Origin: Paraconiothyrium sp. Pb-2020
Lineage: Eukaryota > Ascomycota > Dothideomycetes > Pleosporales > Didymosphaeriaceae
Length of the DNA stretch: 64,000 nt
Direction of reading: 5' to 3'
Assembly: GCA_022419385.1 (NCBI GenBank)
Contig: JAJUBI010000008.1
Location: 1,178,001-1,242,000 of the forward strand
Of this stretch, positions 1 to 12,378 are shown piece after piece. Within the stretch, counting starts at the first letter, position 1, and each line of letters opens with the position of its first letter. The notes below the pieces were generated by a model. It made no database searches, was not told where the DNA came from, and worked only from the letters and a program-made list of their open reading frames with translations. Both the position numbers and the translations under genes were made by a program.

Positions 1-1
1 C

Positions 2-496
2 CCGTATCCTGAGAAGTCTGCCTTCCAAGCGTCAAGAAGACCAAAACGGCGTCATCCCCGACACCGAAGCCCCGCCGACCTCGACGCCATCCTCGGACCC
101 CACGGCACCCTCGACCCTTACGGCTTCCTCGGGCCCCAAATCGCTTCCCCCGACGCCTCCACCACTGCCACACCAGACCCCCACGACCAGCCAAATGTCC
201 CCGACGACCAGCTCTACGACCTGCCCGACACTGCCGTGGACGAGGCTAGTCCGGACGTCGATCAGGCGCTGCAAAAGGGCGAGCAAGACCCATTCGGGCA
301 GCTGCAGTACGACAAGGATGTCAACGATGATAGTGCGGAGGACAAGTTGGAAAGCAAGGAGTTCCTAGGGAAGTTGAGACATCATGAGCACAGTGAAGAC
401 AATGAGAAGTATTTGGGGGATCCGAAGGATGTGGAGGACTTTGTGAACAAGTTCCTGAAGGGAAGTCCACAGGCGGGAGGCAAGGTGGTGCCCTAG
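2..496 (+). CDS. 3' part of an unidentified acidic protein (5' end outside window)
   Basis: The frame is open from base 2 to a TAG at 494-496, giving at least 164 residues with no start codon inside the window, so this is the C-terminal part of a gene running in from the left. The start of the frame is Pro/Arg-rich. It then carries an acidic Asp/Pro-rich stretch (around LDAILGPHGTLDPYGFLGP) and a charged C-terminal tail containing DPKDVEDFVNKFLKG. I see no signal peptide, membrane segment or catalytic motif and do not recognise a family. The composition and the clean frame make coding likely. An intron near the left edge cannot be excluded, so the first codons are uncertain. Confidence 0.5.
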   Translation, partial: PYPEKSAFQASRRPKRRHPRHRSPADLDAILGPHGTLDPYGFLGPQIASPDASTTATPDPHDQPNVPDDQLYDLPDTAVDEASPDVDQALQKGEQDPFGQLQYDKDVNDDSAEDKLESKEFLGKLRHHEHSEDNEKYLGDPKDVEDFVNKFLKGSPQAGGKVVP

Positions 497-3400
497 GGGT
501 AGACTGAGAGGAACTGGAGTCTCGGCAAGGTATAAGCATGGACTTCACGAGTGATGTTTGATGGAAATGACTGAGAATATTTTAGCGCTAGGGCATCAAA
601 TTGTAATTTGCATTTATCTTCGATCAAACGTACCTTAACGCCTTACGTGTGACCTCTTCGCTTCGTATCTATGTACACTTCCTCGGTTCAAGCCTGTGTA
701 AACCCATCGGCATGTGCTATTTAGGCAAAGCTGTTCGAGGAATAGCTCAGCTCCATGTGCACTTTTGTCCAGGGTTGTATGCAACTAAACTAAACTGCCG
801 GACTCTGCTCCGGGGATCCCAATCCATACCTAGGGTATGTCTATCGCTATTTCCTATAGGTCCGGAAGTAGTCAAGAGAGGGCTACGTAAACCCTATACG
901 AAACAGACGTGTGGAGGATCTACAGCACCATCAACGGATGTTCGGCCCTTTCTGTCACTTGATCACGATTCTGCTGGTTCATTCTACGGTATTCGCCGTA
1001 GTTGCTATATCGAGTTGCCCGGGCAAGAGATTCGTCTTGCTCCAGTCTTGTCGACCAGGGCGTCATATCAAACGTGGAAAGAGTTGCCTGATTTAGCTCC
1101 CGTGTGTTTCCAAGGGTGTATGCGATAGTCCGCAAAACACCATGTCCGCGAGGCTGACTTCTCAATCATTTGCTTGCTGGGGGCTTCCAGCCCCCACAAT
1201 CATCTGTCTGCGCCACACATCATCAGCCCCATCGTTACATTATCTACCCATGGAATTCAGAAACCGCAGAAACGGCGAGCAGAGAACCGCCTTCCCGAAC
1301 AGGAACCCTTCGGCCCACGTTCTCGGCATCGCAGACATGGACGCGGTGAACCCGACCCGCGTCCCGGAGCGGTAGGTGGTGTTTGTCACACGTGGAGCAT
1401 GCAAAGGTGAGCGGGAGACACGAGGGCGACGCAAGGGTGGCGGGAAACGCGAGGAGAGCGCTTTTGCGTCGTGGTCTTGCGTCGCAATCGTTGATACGCA
1501 AGCTGCGTGAACGGCTGTGGAGGTAAGGCGTGCCCTTGGCGCTGGCGTGCCTTGCATGTATGCATACGTACATGTGCACACGCGTGGATGCGGTGTCTCC
1601 AGTGGTTGTGCGAGACCGGGGTAAGACTCACCCTGAGGTCTGGCTTGTGCGATGGCTGGTTTGCATGTGCAGTGGTCGTGAGGGTGAATGGGAACGGCGG
1701 TGTGCGGTGTTCACAGTATGAATTCGCCGCGCTGTGAAGCGTCGCACGAGTGCTGCATGTTTCCGATGGAGAAGCGAGAACGCATCTTCGGCTCTTTCAC
1801 TGGTGTCCTTCTGGCGAGAATTGCTTTCATTACTCATGATGTGAAAATACTATTGCGTATGTGGCCAAGATCAAGCTGACTGGTAGGCATCAAGTCCCGT
1901 TAGGTGAACGTGCCCTACTGGAAACGTAACATCGATGAAGCAGGATACCTGCGGAAGGAGTCACTTTGCTAGATGCAGGTTGCAATGAGGCGGTAATCTT
2001 CAATCGCTTGCTTGGTGGCGTAGGATACATCGCGTATTCTACGCCGCAAACTCTAAAGTTACGGTGATATTGGTCCTGTCGTTGTTATGCTGTGGCTGGC
2101 CAGCGAGCGATTGATGGAAATACTTGAGTGGCCGCGGGAGCGTAAAGTACAATCAGCCTGTGTATTAGCGACCTTAGGCTTCTCACTGTACTTGGACGAT
2201 TCCTTTAGGATTCACTAAGCAAAGTAGATGCACTCGTTCCACGCTAGGCACTCTCGCCGTTGCATCGAAACCGTTTTTTTCGCGCAGTACGAACACGTGT
2301 ATCATTCCACCAGGAAGACTCGGCATTCACGCTTACTCTAAGGCATCGGGAGCTACAGCTGGCTTTGGATGATCTTGATCATCTACACTGTATAAGGGGA
2401 CAAGCAAACGTCATGATACCGCAGCAGCGGGATACGGTTCGCACGGAATTGGGCGTGGGATTCGCGGCTCGGCCTGTGCTCGTTAAGGTCATGTTGCCGA
2501 GCGTAGAGCAAAAGCAGCAGTATGGGTCGCGAAGAACGCCTTCACTGTGCAGAGGAACGCAGCAGTGGCTGCCGAGTAGGCATGAACATCGAGTCTCGAC
2601 TTCGTTCGAAAGGGTAGGAGAGAAACCTGAAAGCTGGGCGGCTGAGGACTGGCCTTGGTACCTGAAAGGCTACGGTGCAGAATCAACTGTTGCCATCGGA
2701 AAGCAGGCTTTGTCAGGAAGTGAGGCTGCACAGTCCAAAAATTACGACTGTGTATGCAGATGCTCTGAAGTTGTTTGGTGTACAGCCCAATGACACGGTC
2801 GCGGCGTCGTGAAAAGGCCTCGTTGGGGTTTAGTGCACACAGCGCACGATCGAGGAGACACCCGTGCTCTTGAGGTCGGTGTAATTCTCCGCACACGATG
2901 AACTTGGTAGATCCTGGATGATCGCATGGCTCGCCGTTATGGCCATCTGGATATCATCGTGGACGTTCATCTGTCATAACTGATTGTGAGCACCCTAAGA
3001 TTTACGGCTGATTTCGCAGGTGCCTGTCGGAGAGGCAAAAGCGAATGTGGCCGCCAATGCATATCTGGTCCCAACGTCGCCGTTAGATGCAGCAGCTACT
3101 GCAGCCTTTTTGGACGTGTTTGACTAGGAGACGGTAGCTGAATACGGGCGCATCGTCAGACGCAGGTACCCACCACTTCCTTCATCCTCGGGTACGCGTC
3201 GGGAACCTGAATAGTGGGGGCTTGGCAGAGCAGACACGATGTGCATGTCGCCATGCAATTGGGCCGCTGCGACTGATTTTCGCACGAGCGGAGCCGTATA
3301 CACGAGGTGCGCGTTGTGAAGCGTAGAGGTAGGTCGCATCGATGGAAAGGGATTGTGGCGGTGGAAAGGGAAGTGGTGCTCGTGGTGCAACCAGCATGCG

Positions 3401-5082
3401 CAGGTCACTGTGGGGGAAGGAGCCAGGCTGGGCCTTTTTCGTGACCGCGACGCCATCCGAGACCACCGCCATCGCGCCGTCTCCCGTCTCCCCCTCCACT
3501 CGACTCTATCGATTTACCTTTCCGCTTCCAGACGTCTTGAGGCGTACGTGCTTTACACGCGTCGATTGGTTTTTCGTCACTCCGGACCGCTTGTGGTCGC
3601 ATGACTGCCTGCACACATCCATGAGGGCGTCGTCAACTACATATAGCCCTGAGACTTGAGCACCGTATTCACGAGACGGTACCATGAACATTGCCATGCA
3701 TCGATCGAGTCTCGGCACATCTTACATCGGACACGCCCGGTCCGACGTGTTCAAGCCGCCACTCGCGGTCAAGGCAAATCGGGCAGGCAAAAATCTCTGC
3801 CAGCTGAGATGAGGCACAGCAGCAGTTGCTTGTCGCTCAACAACCCCTATTGCGCTGACGGGAGTACCGCGATGATGTACATCGCCTAGTCCCAGGTACA
3901 TTGCGGTCGCCATTGGTACACTGGTGCCGCTCGACGTTGGGTAGTTACCGTCACCTTCGACGCCTTGGGGCCCACCCACTCAGCGGCAGAAGCTGATTCG
4001 AGGCCTGCTTGGCTGAGTGAACACGCCATTCCTTCCAACGAATGCCCATGCGACCGCTGGTGAACCGATGGTCTCCAGCTGCCATCTTCGAATCAGCGTC
4101 TTTCGACGCTGTCAGCAATAATGCGATACGTAATGGCCATCAACGAGCAAGCGTCAGACTACCGCCGTCCATTACTCTTGTGGAGCCTGACGATACATTC
4201 GGTCTTACTCTTCGCCTTGACCCCCGTTCTCGTTCAGCAAGAGATTGTTCCTGAGCAGATAGCTATCTTCGACGCGGGGGGCGTTGTAAAAGCAACGATA
4301 TCTAGTGGCCGGCGGCACCATAATTCAGACGGCAGCGAATTACGAACGGCCAAGCTGGTAGCCCTGTCACCGTCGCGCAAGCCGACATTTTCGGCCTGGC
4401 GCATTGTTCCTGGCCTCGACATCCCTGATGCGCCACCATATCTTAGTGAGCGGCTCGTGCAGGATGCCCCTGGTCTTGGCTCCCAAGAGGCACGTGCACA
4501 AGACATGGGTCTTTCGAACCTGCAGGGGCTCTGGTCTGGGGGTCGTGGATCGTCGCTATGAACAGACGACCAGGAAGGCGGATGCTCCAACCAGAGCGCG
4601 CGCTCACACTAGCTTTTCCCCTGGGGTCTCTTGAGCCACGTTCTTTGCCGTCGCGCGTCACCTATTTGACTGTGCTATGTCCCGCTCTTCGACTTACCCT
4701 CGCCTTGGACTCGTGAGCGACACATACCGACCGTATATCTTATTCATTCTTTACATGCCCTCCGAGTTCCCCGCATTCAGGCCGTTAGTCGAGGACTATT
4801 GACAATTGTTTCGTTTCCTGTCTGTCGCACCTCTATCATCCTGACAGTCTAGCACCGTCTACGGTTTCATCTCGCGCATAATTCAAGTCGTCTCGGAACT
4901 GCTCTACGATACTCTTAATTAGTCTATCAGTGTAACGACCAAGGACTATCCAACAAAGACATCCAGTCATCGCTCGTGAGGACACTTGCCTTACATACCG
5001 ACATCGATCATTTTGGCACTGAGCCTAAAATTCAATTCTATGTCATATATCTGCCGCTACGCTCCAGCGTGAGGTACGGGAC
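497..5082. other. 4.6-kb gene-poor stretch
   Basis: No convincing intact gene. Open frames here (for example 2260-2793 and 4121-4561 on the plus strand) have no recognisable domain and no supporting intron/exon pattern. The only coding-like signal is the SDR-like relic near 2911-3127. No terminal inverted repeats, simple repeats or tRNA were seen. The right end is the upstream region of the receptor gene starting at 5083. Confidence 0.6.
2911..3127 (+). pseudogene. Relic of a short-chain dehydrogenase/reductase
   Basis: Two coding-like pieces lie close together. Piece one (2911 to about 2964) reads LDDRMARRYGHLDIIV, which resembles the helix and strand just before the NNAG motif in short-chain dehydrogenases. 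It then runs into a stop where NNAG should be. Piece two (from 3020, just after a possible acceptor at 3018-3019) reads VPVGEAKANVAANAY and ends AAFLDVFD followed by TAG at 3125-3127. It resembles the loop and helix that precede the family's usual F-x-T-N-V segment. The nucleotide-binding N-terminus and the YxxxK C-terminal half were not found nearby. Seen: the two peptides and the stops. Inferred: that they are remnants of one SDR gene. The resemblance is short and could be chance. Confidence 0.35.
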
Positions 5083-6744
5083 ATGGCGAACGCAACACTT
5101 TCTTCCCCTCTCCGGGGATTGTGCCCGGCTCCCTTCTACGATGCTTCGAAGTTTGGCTTTGGTGGATGTACGTATGCTGCTCCACACCTACCCGTCCAAT
5201 GTTTTGACTATTGAGTAGCCGTCGAGGGACGATTCTGTGCTCCTATCCCAACACTGGGCGATTGTTGTCTACCTTGTCCTGCCACCGACTACTTGTACCC
5301 GGCCGACTTCAAGAAATGGTACCGCGCTGCTGAGGCACTCAACCTAGTCGGACTCGTTTGCATGGCCTTTCTGTTGTTGTCATTCATATGTCTTCCTGCT
5401 GAGCAGACACGTCGGCACTATCTCAGTTACTGTTTGATTATCGCTGCAATGTTCCTAGCAGTAAGTAAATGACCCTTCAAATGCATATGGGGTCTGACAT
5501 TTGCGTAGCTTGGATTCGTTATCCCATTCGGCGCAAGACCAGAGCAATGCTACGACGAAATCACGCCAAATGACATGTATACGAGCCTTACTTGCGCTTT
5601 CTCTGGCGCCTTCATCATCGCTGGAGGCATATCCATTGCCGTCTGGATTTTCATTCGCGCCTTGTCGATGCACCTTCAGATCTGCTGGGACGTCATGCCT
5701 GGAAAACGCTTTTTCTACTGGGCGCAAGGCCTTGGCTGGACCGTCGCAGCAGCTTTCTTCACGGCTACGATCACTGTGACAGGCGTGTCGTTCCGCTTTG
5801 GTGATGTCTGTCACGTCAATGCTGCGCATTCGCTCGCCGACTTCTGGGGTCCTCTCCTTGCCATTGCCGGCGCCGCGACCTTGGTCCAGCTTGGGACCTT
5901 TGCTTACTGCATCAAGGTATATCTACAAAGCATGTGGAACGACGACAAGACCGAGACGCAAAGTAGCATGGGGCTACCATCGTACACTACCAGCATCAAA
6001 ACCCGATCACCTCGTGCAATCTACCGCCGTGTACGCAAGGTCGTTTACCTCCAATGGCGCGGCATTACTATTGTGGTTTTCATCCTCGTCGACGTTGTGT
6101 TTTTCTCCGTCATCTTCATCTGGCTCAACTCGATTACAGAACACGCTACCGACAAGATTGACCAAGCTATGCCTTTCCTGCTTTGTCTGATCAAGAACCC
6201 TAGCAGCCACGAGCAATGTTCACCGCTCGCGGAAGTGCTGTTCGTCAACAAGTCAACCGTGATTGCGATTCTCATCATGCTATCGTTGGCTGGCCTTCAA
6301 GTCTTCATTCTCTTGGTCCGCGCCTCCATGTTCACCGGGTGGATAGACATAGTTCGTTGCAAGGTCGGCAGCAAAAGGGAGTGTGTGTCTCTTGATGCTC
6401 ACAAGTATGCGGTCGGTCCCCATCAATTCGAGCTGGCCCCGGTTCAGCCCGGCATTGCCACGTACCCGGTTCCTGAAAGCACGGATGTGAGCCCGATAAG
6501 CCCGAAAGAGAAGAGCGACCTTGACCCCTATCGACGATCGATCACGGGTACGCCGGAATACTTTAGCAAAGAAGCCGCCCGGGAGTACACAACGCCAACC
6601 CTGAGCTTCTCCACTCCTCGAGCGCCATCGCAGGCCGTCACACGCGCCGAATGGGACCCGCGCAACACTCACGCAAGAGGTGGCCTAGGTTTCCATCCCC
6701 CACTGCCGCACGAGGACGACTATCAGGCAGAGAACAGGATCTGA
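5083..6744 (+). CDS. Seven-transmembrane receptor, frizzled/smoothened-like fungal GPCR
   Basis: Three exons (5083-5167, 5219-5460, 5509-6744) join in frame to give 520 residues. Introns of 51 and 48 bp have GTACGT and GTAAGT donors. The short extracellular N-terminus is rich in cysteine (CAPIPTLGDCCLPCP), with no full cysteine-rich ligand domain. Seven hydrophobic spans follow, from LVGLVCMAFLLLSFICLP to TVIAILIMLSLAGLQVFILL, then a long hydrophilic cytoplasmic tail of about 130 residues rich in Ser/Thr/Pro. The KKWYRAAEALN and SYCLIIAAMFLALGF segments resemble the fungal class-F-like receptors that lack the cysteine-rich domain. Family assignment is from memory and pattern, not a search. 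Likely role: plasma-membrane sensing of an unknown ligand. The start was chosen because the frame is blocked upstream and joins correctly downstream. Confidence 0.75.
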
Positions 6745-9700
6745 GCGTGAAGTTTGGAGTGATCTGAAGAGGTGGATGTTGGATTTCTCTATATCAAAAC
6801 AGCGAATGCATCGATGTATCTGCATCCAGCTTCCATCAACACTCTTTTACCACGTCAACGCCAAAAGACTCCCACTCTGCGATTGCGCGCTTCTTCCAAC
6901 GAGCTCTTGAGGAGGCATCTCAGAAGCTTGCCCGGATCTCCTGAGGAAGATGACCGTCGCGCCACTCTCGTTGAAGTAATCACGAGACGGGGACTGCCGC
7001 GTTCACCGCTTCGGGCTCATGTCCACCATGATGTCGTTGCGGTGTAAGACACGCGAGACAGATAACCTTTATCTACAACGGGAATCTCGGGGAGCGAACC
7101 CCGCATTGAGAGATGTTCAAGATGTTCAGGACATTTTTCGTGGGCACTGTTGCCCATCTCTTTGTTTGTTCCGGCAACCTTGTTTATAAGGCGCGAAAAG
7201 CTGATAGGATCGATTCCCATTGTTGCTCATATGCTCATGTTCGCATTCTGAGCAGACCTGAGTTCTCTCTCTCACAACAGTCCGTCATCGGATCTAACAT
7301 GGCTAAACAGCCCTTTTCCTTATCACACCATGGCACTCTTACTCGCCGTTCGACATCTTTCGATCCCACAATGGTGACGTTTCGCACTGCCTTGCGCAAG
7401 GGTCTTAGTTGACGCTCATTGTGTACCAAAAGCCGCTTGCTTCCATGCGATAGAGGGCGATGCATCACTGCGCAGTGCATTAGATACTTCCTACGGTTTA
7501 CGTATCATTCGCTTATATATACCACACCTCCGAAAACAACAAATCAAATACACAAAAACATTTCAAACTATTGAACGCATTTGCTAGCTATCTCTCTATC
7601 TCCTGCCTACTCGAGGAGGTAGACGACTACCCGCACGCGCATACATGCAGTCGTGCGACCTCACCCGCGCAATCGACTGCATCGCATTAGTCGCAGCCAT
7701 GTCGCTCAAGTGGACCTATACATTGTGCAAATAAGTACACTATGGATAAATTGTGCGCACTGTCGATACCTAACTCACGCCCAGTCTCTCCACCCTGGTC
7801 GATCAAGCCTGCGATCCTCCGGAACGAGGGTCGCGCAAGAAGCGAAATGGGGAAGCACACTCACTTCCGCTAACAAGCCCCGTGACATTTTAGGCCTGGC
7901 GGGATTCTAAGCCTGGTTTGTGTGCTGATGAGTTCGGCTTGTGGCTGACGATCAGGCACGAAAGGCGGATGGTTCAAGCGTGCCGTCTTCCTTTACGAGG
8001 TTGGGATTGGGATTGGGGGAGAATTTGAGAACTTGGACAGCTCGGTAAGCGCTACGTACCGTGCTGATGGTTTGGACAGGGCATGGCCTGCCGAGCGGTC
8101 GAGATCATAGCTCTACATTTGTCGAAGTCTTCCAGCTGGAGAACGCCCCAGCCCAATACGAACAGTGGACCCAGGCGTATTCTTGTCGCGTATTGCCTTG
8201 CTCTTCATGATCATTTCTATTGAACACTTTGCATCACGCAGACTATACCCAAACTCATAACGAATGATGATCAAATGCTCCGACTGCGGCGCTCCCTCAA
8301 TCTCGCCGCTCACAGTCATCGAGTGACCAAACGGGGCAGCTCTTCTGATTCAAGAGCGCACCGCGTCATGTCGAATCGCGCGATGAACGAGTCGCGATGC
8401 TTCGAGAATTACGCCAGAACACGACGCTGCAGGACGCGACGCGGAGTCACACACAGTAACGGTAAGGAGCGCCGACGTTACCGCTCATAGGCCGGCTATT
8501 TTCGGGAGGCAGTTGGGATTCGGCATGGTTTTTGACGCAGGCGCGGGCGTGGCGCGCGGATGCAACTTGAGATTGCAATTTTGGTTTGTTATTGTTGGGT
8601 TGACGGGATAGAGGTAGGGTTGAGCATCCCCTCTCTTGTAAGGCTGAGATTGCCTCCATGTCGGCCCGTGTCGGTTGCGGTGATGATTTTCTGTTATGGC
8701 TAGCATTGACACTCGGTCGGGTATGCTCCTCTTCCTTCAGCGCAGTCCGCTCTCCATGCAGGCCGGTGGTTGAAGTCGCGTTTGATAACATGAGATCCTA
8801 CTGTTGCCGTGAGGCCTCAGGCAATATCCAAGCGAAATATCATCAAGCGCTCAGCAACAGAAGCGAAGGTTTAGGCAAAACCTTCAGTGCAGTACCATCA
8901 ACATGCGGCCGCACGATGCATGGCTGCGTGCCGTCGTCTGCAGCACCACCATCGCGATCGTTCGATATCACAGTCAACGCGGCATTGACAGCTCCCCAAA
9001 AGTCTCGAACGGTAGACCGCGTAGGTGACAGGGCGCCAGCCCAGACCATGTAACCGTGCTAGAATTTGACAATTCATGCAGTGGAGACGTTCGCCCAGCA
9101 GCCAAGCGACGATGGTAGAAAGAGGGCTTGCAGGAATCCTCAGCAGTGGGCCATGCACCGCCGGGGCATGATTCGGCATCCACCGTTGGAGGTCGCATCG
9201 TGATGGAGAGCTCCGTCACTCATGGGTTGCTGAGTCGCTCGGCGTGGGGAGTCGCTGAAACCGCCGAATGCCTCCACTTCACCGGTACCGAGCAGGAGCA
9301 ACCTTCTAGCGTGTTTGAGGAGCTGCAACCTCTGCAACGGCACTTATCATGCTTGCTTTCTTGGGCTCCAAACCGGTTGCGGTCGCGTCGCTATCTTGAA
9401 ACAGTAGGCTGCCTAGGCCTCGTGCTCTTGGATGCGGTCGCGGGCTGGGCCGCCTAGGCCACACCGTCGGCGGTCAGCCGAACATGTCTCGGCACCTAGC
9501 GATGCAGAAACCATGCTACTGGAGCGAAGCTGGATCCGCTTCACATCCTGTCCTTTGGCGATGGCCCTGCGATTGACTGGGAGGCTCTCTACGACAAACA
9601 CGTAGAGAAAAATGGCGATATCCTAGAGCGATATCGCGACAGGCTAGCAGGAACAGCCTCGGAGTTATGAGGGAAACCGCCTAGTACATTGGTAATACTC

Positions 9701-9826
9701 AGCTACCAATAATAACAAGTCAGCTTACTGTGAATGTCATTGTCTCCAGCAGACTGCTGCTGTGTTACCTTCTGAATGCAATCATCTTCCATCTCTCTTT
9801 CCAGTCGACTCTCAATCACGATTACA
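6745..9826. other. 3.1-kb gene-poor stretch
   Basis: No intact gene recognised. Short open frames on both strands lack domains. One coding-like tail at 9500-9670 is listed separately. No repeats, tRNA or transposon termini seen. Confidence 0.55.
9500..9670 (+). pseudogene. Coding-like C-terminal fragment of unknown protein
   Basis: Just after a TAG that could be a splice acceptor (9497-9499), a frame reads KLDPLHILSFGDGPAIDWEA and ends RYRDRLAGTASEL with TGA at 9668-9670. The residue mix looks like a real protein C-terminus. I could not find a convincing upstream exon. The frame at 9128-9457 is possible but unsupported. It may be the last exon of a decayed gene or a short gene with missed exons. 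Family unknown. Confidence 0.25.
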
Positions 9827-11858
9827 ATGGGCGGTGGTGAAATCTCGAAGCGGGGTAAAGGCCTCGTTCTGCTGGCCGTCATACCGTTCCCAGAGGATGC
9901 CGCAAAAGACACGCTCGCGGAGATAAAGGAGGAATTTCCGGATCTCGAATACCACTACATATTTCAGAAGTTTGTGATCAAACAGAACAGCGCTCCAGGC
10001 GGTGATGCGGATGTGCCTGCAGGTATGCCATCCATCTCTCTACGCCGCCCCGCCGTTTGCTCTCAGAACCTCAGCGATACCATGGGTGCTCCGTCGCTGG
10101 ACTCGTGATCTCAACTCGTACCGTTACTCAAGTTCTGGATCTTGCTCTGTGTCTAACGCGTCTACTAGACCTTCTTAAACGCGTGAACGTCCTCGTCACC
10201 ATTTCTTGGCTCCCAAAAGACGCATCAGAAGTCCCCAACATCAAGTTTATTCAGTTCATCTCAGCCGGCACAAACCATGTGGCCAAGCACCCTATTTACA
10301 CGGACACAAAGATTCCGCTCTGCAGCGCCAATGGAGTTCACGGTCCGCAAATTGCCGAATGGGTTGTTATGATGGACCTCATACACAATCACAACTACAT
10401 CGACCTGTACAAAAAGCAAGAACAGAAAGAGTGGAAGCACAACGGCGAATTGAGTTCCACGGACAATGTCGGCAAAACTGTTGGAATCCTTGGATACGGC
10501 AGCATTGGAAGACAAGGTGAGCGGTTCTTTCAATTATGCGCGTCTTACTCTTGTCTTGCTTTCATTTATATCCTAGAGGCGGAGCTGCATATCCCGTGAT
10601 CGTCGCCCTAAAACTGCAGTAAGACGAACGATATTCAACCACTGCAAGGCCACCGTCACCTGGGCGTAAGACATTGCTGCTTTTGCGGTCGAACGACGTT
10701 GCGAGAAGCTTTCCACACGGACATTCCCGTCGGCCTTCGCATGAAACTTTCAGGCTCGTACAACACGCATCCTGCAACGCACGAGCACGCCGTACTACGC
10801 AATCGATCTCGCGCATACAACGCCATCGCTCCTGCCGTGTGGCTTTCAACTGCCGGAATCGTTACTCCACCTGTATCCTCTCGATCCCACGTCTCCACGC
10901 GGTGCAGTGCGAACATGGACCCCGTGAAGCTTACTTTCGGACTCCCCTTCGGACTTCTCCTTTCGCATTCCTTGCAGGACATTCGCAATCGATGCTGCTT
11001 GTGTAGTTGCTAATATGCTGTGGCACAGTCGCCCGTGTGGCGAAGGCAATGGGCATGAAGGTGCTGGCTTACACCGCCTCGCCCCGCAAGACGCCTGAGT
11101 CGAAGCGCGACAACGGGTTCATCGTACCTGGTACCGGGGACGCCGAAGGCGAGTTCCCGACCGCGTGGTATAGCGGACTGGACAAGGAGAGTCTGCACGA
11201 GTTTCTAAAGCTGAAGATCGATCTGCTGGTGCTGGCTGTGCCTTTGACGTACGTGTTCCACTTATTTCTTTACCTCTTCTACGACTACGGCGGGGTTTTC
11301 AGCTGGACAGGGAAGTTTCTGTGTGGAGGGTAATCCCTGGACGAGCTGTCAGGATCGCGCCGTGCGGCTCCACAGCGGTTTGTCTGCGATTGAGACTCGT
11401 ATCAAGCATCACCCTTCACGCTCCCCCCACCGCACCCCTGTAGACACACCGCCTACTCAAGTAAACGTTTCGTTTCACCCCACCTAACCACTGACTCCCA
11501 CAGCAAACAAACAACACACTTCCTCTCCACCTCGGAATTCGAGCTCCTCAATGCCTCCAATCCCTCCGGCACCTATATCGCCAACATCGCCCGCGGCCAA
11601 GTCATCGACCAAGCCGCGCTCATCAAGGCACTCGAATCCAAGCAGATCTCCGGCGCCGCGTTGGATGTAACGGACCCAGAGCCGCTGCCCAAGGATGACC
11701 CGCTGTGGGAGGCGCCGAATGTGCTGATTACGCCGCATGTCAGTGGTGTGACGGCGACGACTGGGGAGAGGATTTTCCAGGTTGTGAGGGAGAATTTGAG
11801 GCGATTGAGGGATGGGAGGGACTTGGTCAATGAGGTGGATAGGGAGAAGGGGTATTGA
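9827..11858 (+). CDS. D-isomer-specific 2-hydroxyacid dehydrogenase
   Basis: Four exons (9827-10022, 10169-10516, 11029-11248, 11504-11858) give 372 residues. The family uses NAD(P)H to reduce 2-keto acids such as glyoxylate or hydroxypyruvate. The nucleotide-binding motif is GYGSIG. The catalytic triad is visible with family spacing: Arg285 in NIARGQ, Glu314 in DVTDPEP and His333 in TPHVSG. No targeting signal is apparent, so a cytosolic location is likely. The introns are odd for this window: 146, 512 and 255 bp against the usual 45-60. The 512-bp intron falls immediately after the GYGSIGRQ segment. The true substrate cannot be read from sequence. Start chosen at the ATG followed directly by GGGEISKRG and the first beta strand; an upstream in-frame ATG at 9776 would add 17 residues. 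Confidence 0.85.
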
Positions 11859-11981
11859 GGATATGGTGACCAGGGGGAGATAGTGCGAGGGGACAGGAAT
11901 CTCGTCGACTAGCATAGATGGGTAAGTGGTAGAAGGGATCAGAGATTTGGGATAGTGATGCAATGAAAGCTTCCGAGGAAA

Positions 11982-12254
11982 CTACTGAGCAGCCGTAACT
12001 TGCCTCGCACTACCAGCTAGACAGCTGTAGAACGTCCAGTTTGGCATATGAGGAACTGTCAACACGCATAAGTCGCGAATGCACTTGGGCTGGAAAGGAA
12101 GCATGATCTCATAGATCTTCTGAAGAGAGATCTCGCTTGAACTTGAGGATAGTTGAGGATTCTCGAGATCATGCTCTTCGATGATCAAGTAGCTCGGGTT
12201 ACAACATTCGTGTACGACCTCATTACAAAAGCGCTCTTTTTGGGTATCCACCAA
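11982..12254 (-). pseudogene. Coding-like fragment, unknown
   Basis: A minus-strand frame of about 90 residues (FCNEVVHECCNPSYLIIEEH ... MPNWTFYSCLAGSARQVTAAQ, stop at 11982-11984) has no ATG near its start and no recognised domain. It lies between the 3' ends of the 2-hydroxyacid dehydrogenase and TVP23. It could be an exon of a small unannotated gene or chance. Nothing else is seen in 11859-12378. Confidence 0.2.
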
Positions 12255-12378
12255 CTCTATCCAGCTTAAATGGCACCTTCACTCCATACTAAATGCTTTT
12301 TGCTTGAAGAAATACTCGTACACAATGCCCACTTCGATTCTCTTCCTACCGCGTTGCACAGGCCCATGTCAATCCTGA

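Noticed and set aside
649..1128. 159-residue plus-strand open frame
   Set aside because: No domain, no splice pattern, no recognisable conserved segment; lies in a gene-poor stretch.
2260..2793. 177-residue plus-strand open frame
   Set aside because: Composition and lack of motifs fit chance; an overlapping minus-strand frame is as long.
4121..4561. 146-residue frame with a hydrophobic start
   Set aside because: The hydrophobic run is short, the rest has no domain, and no promoter or homologue is evident.
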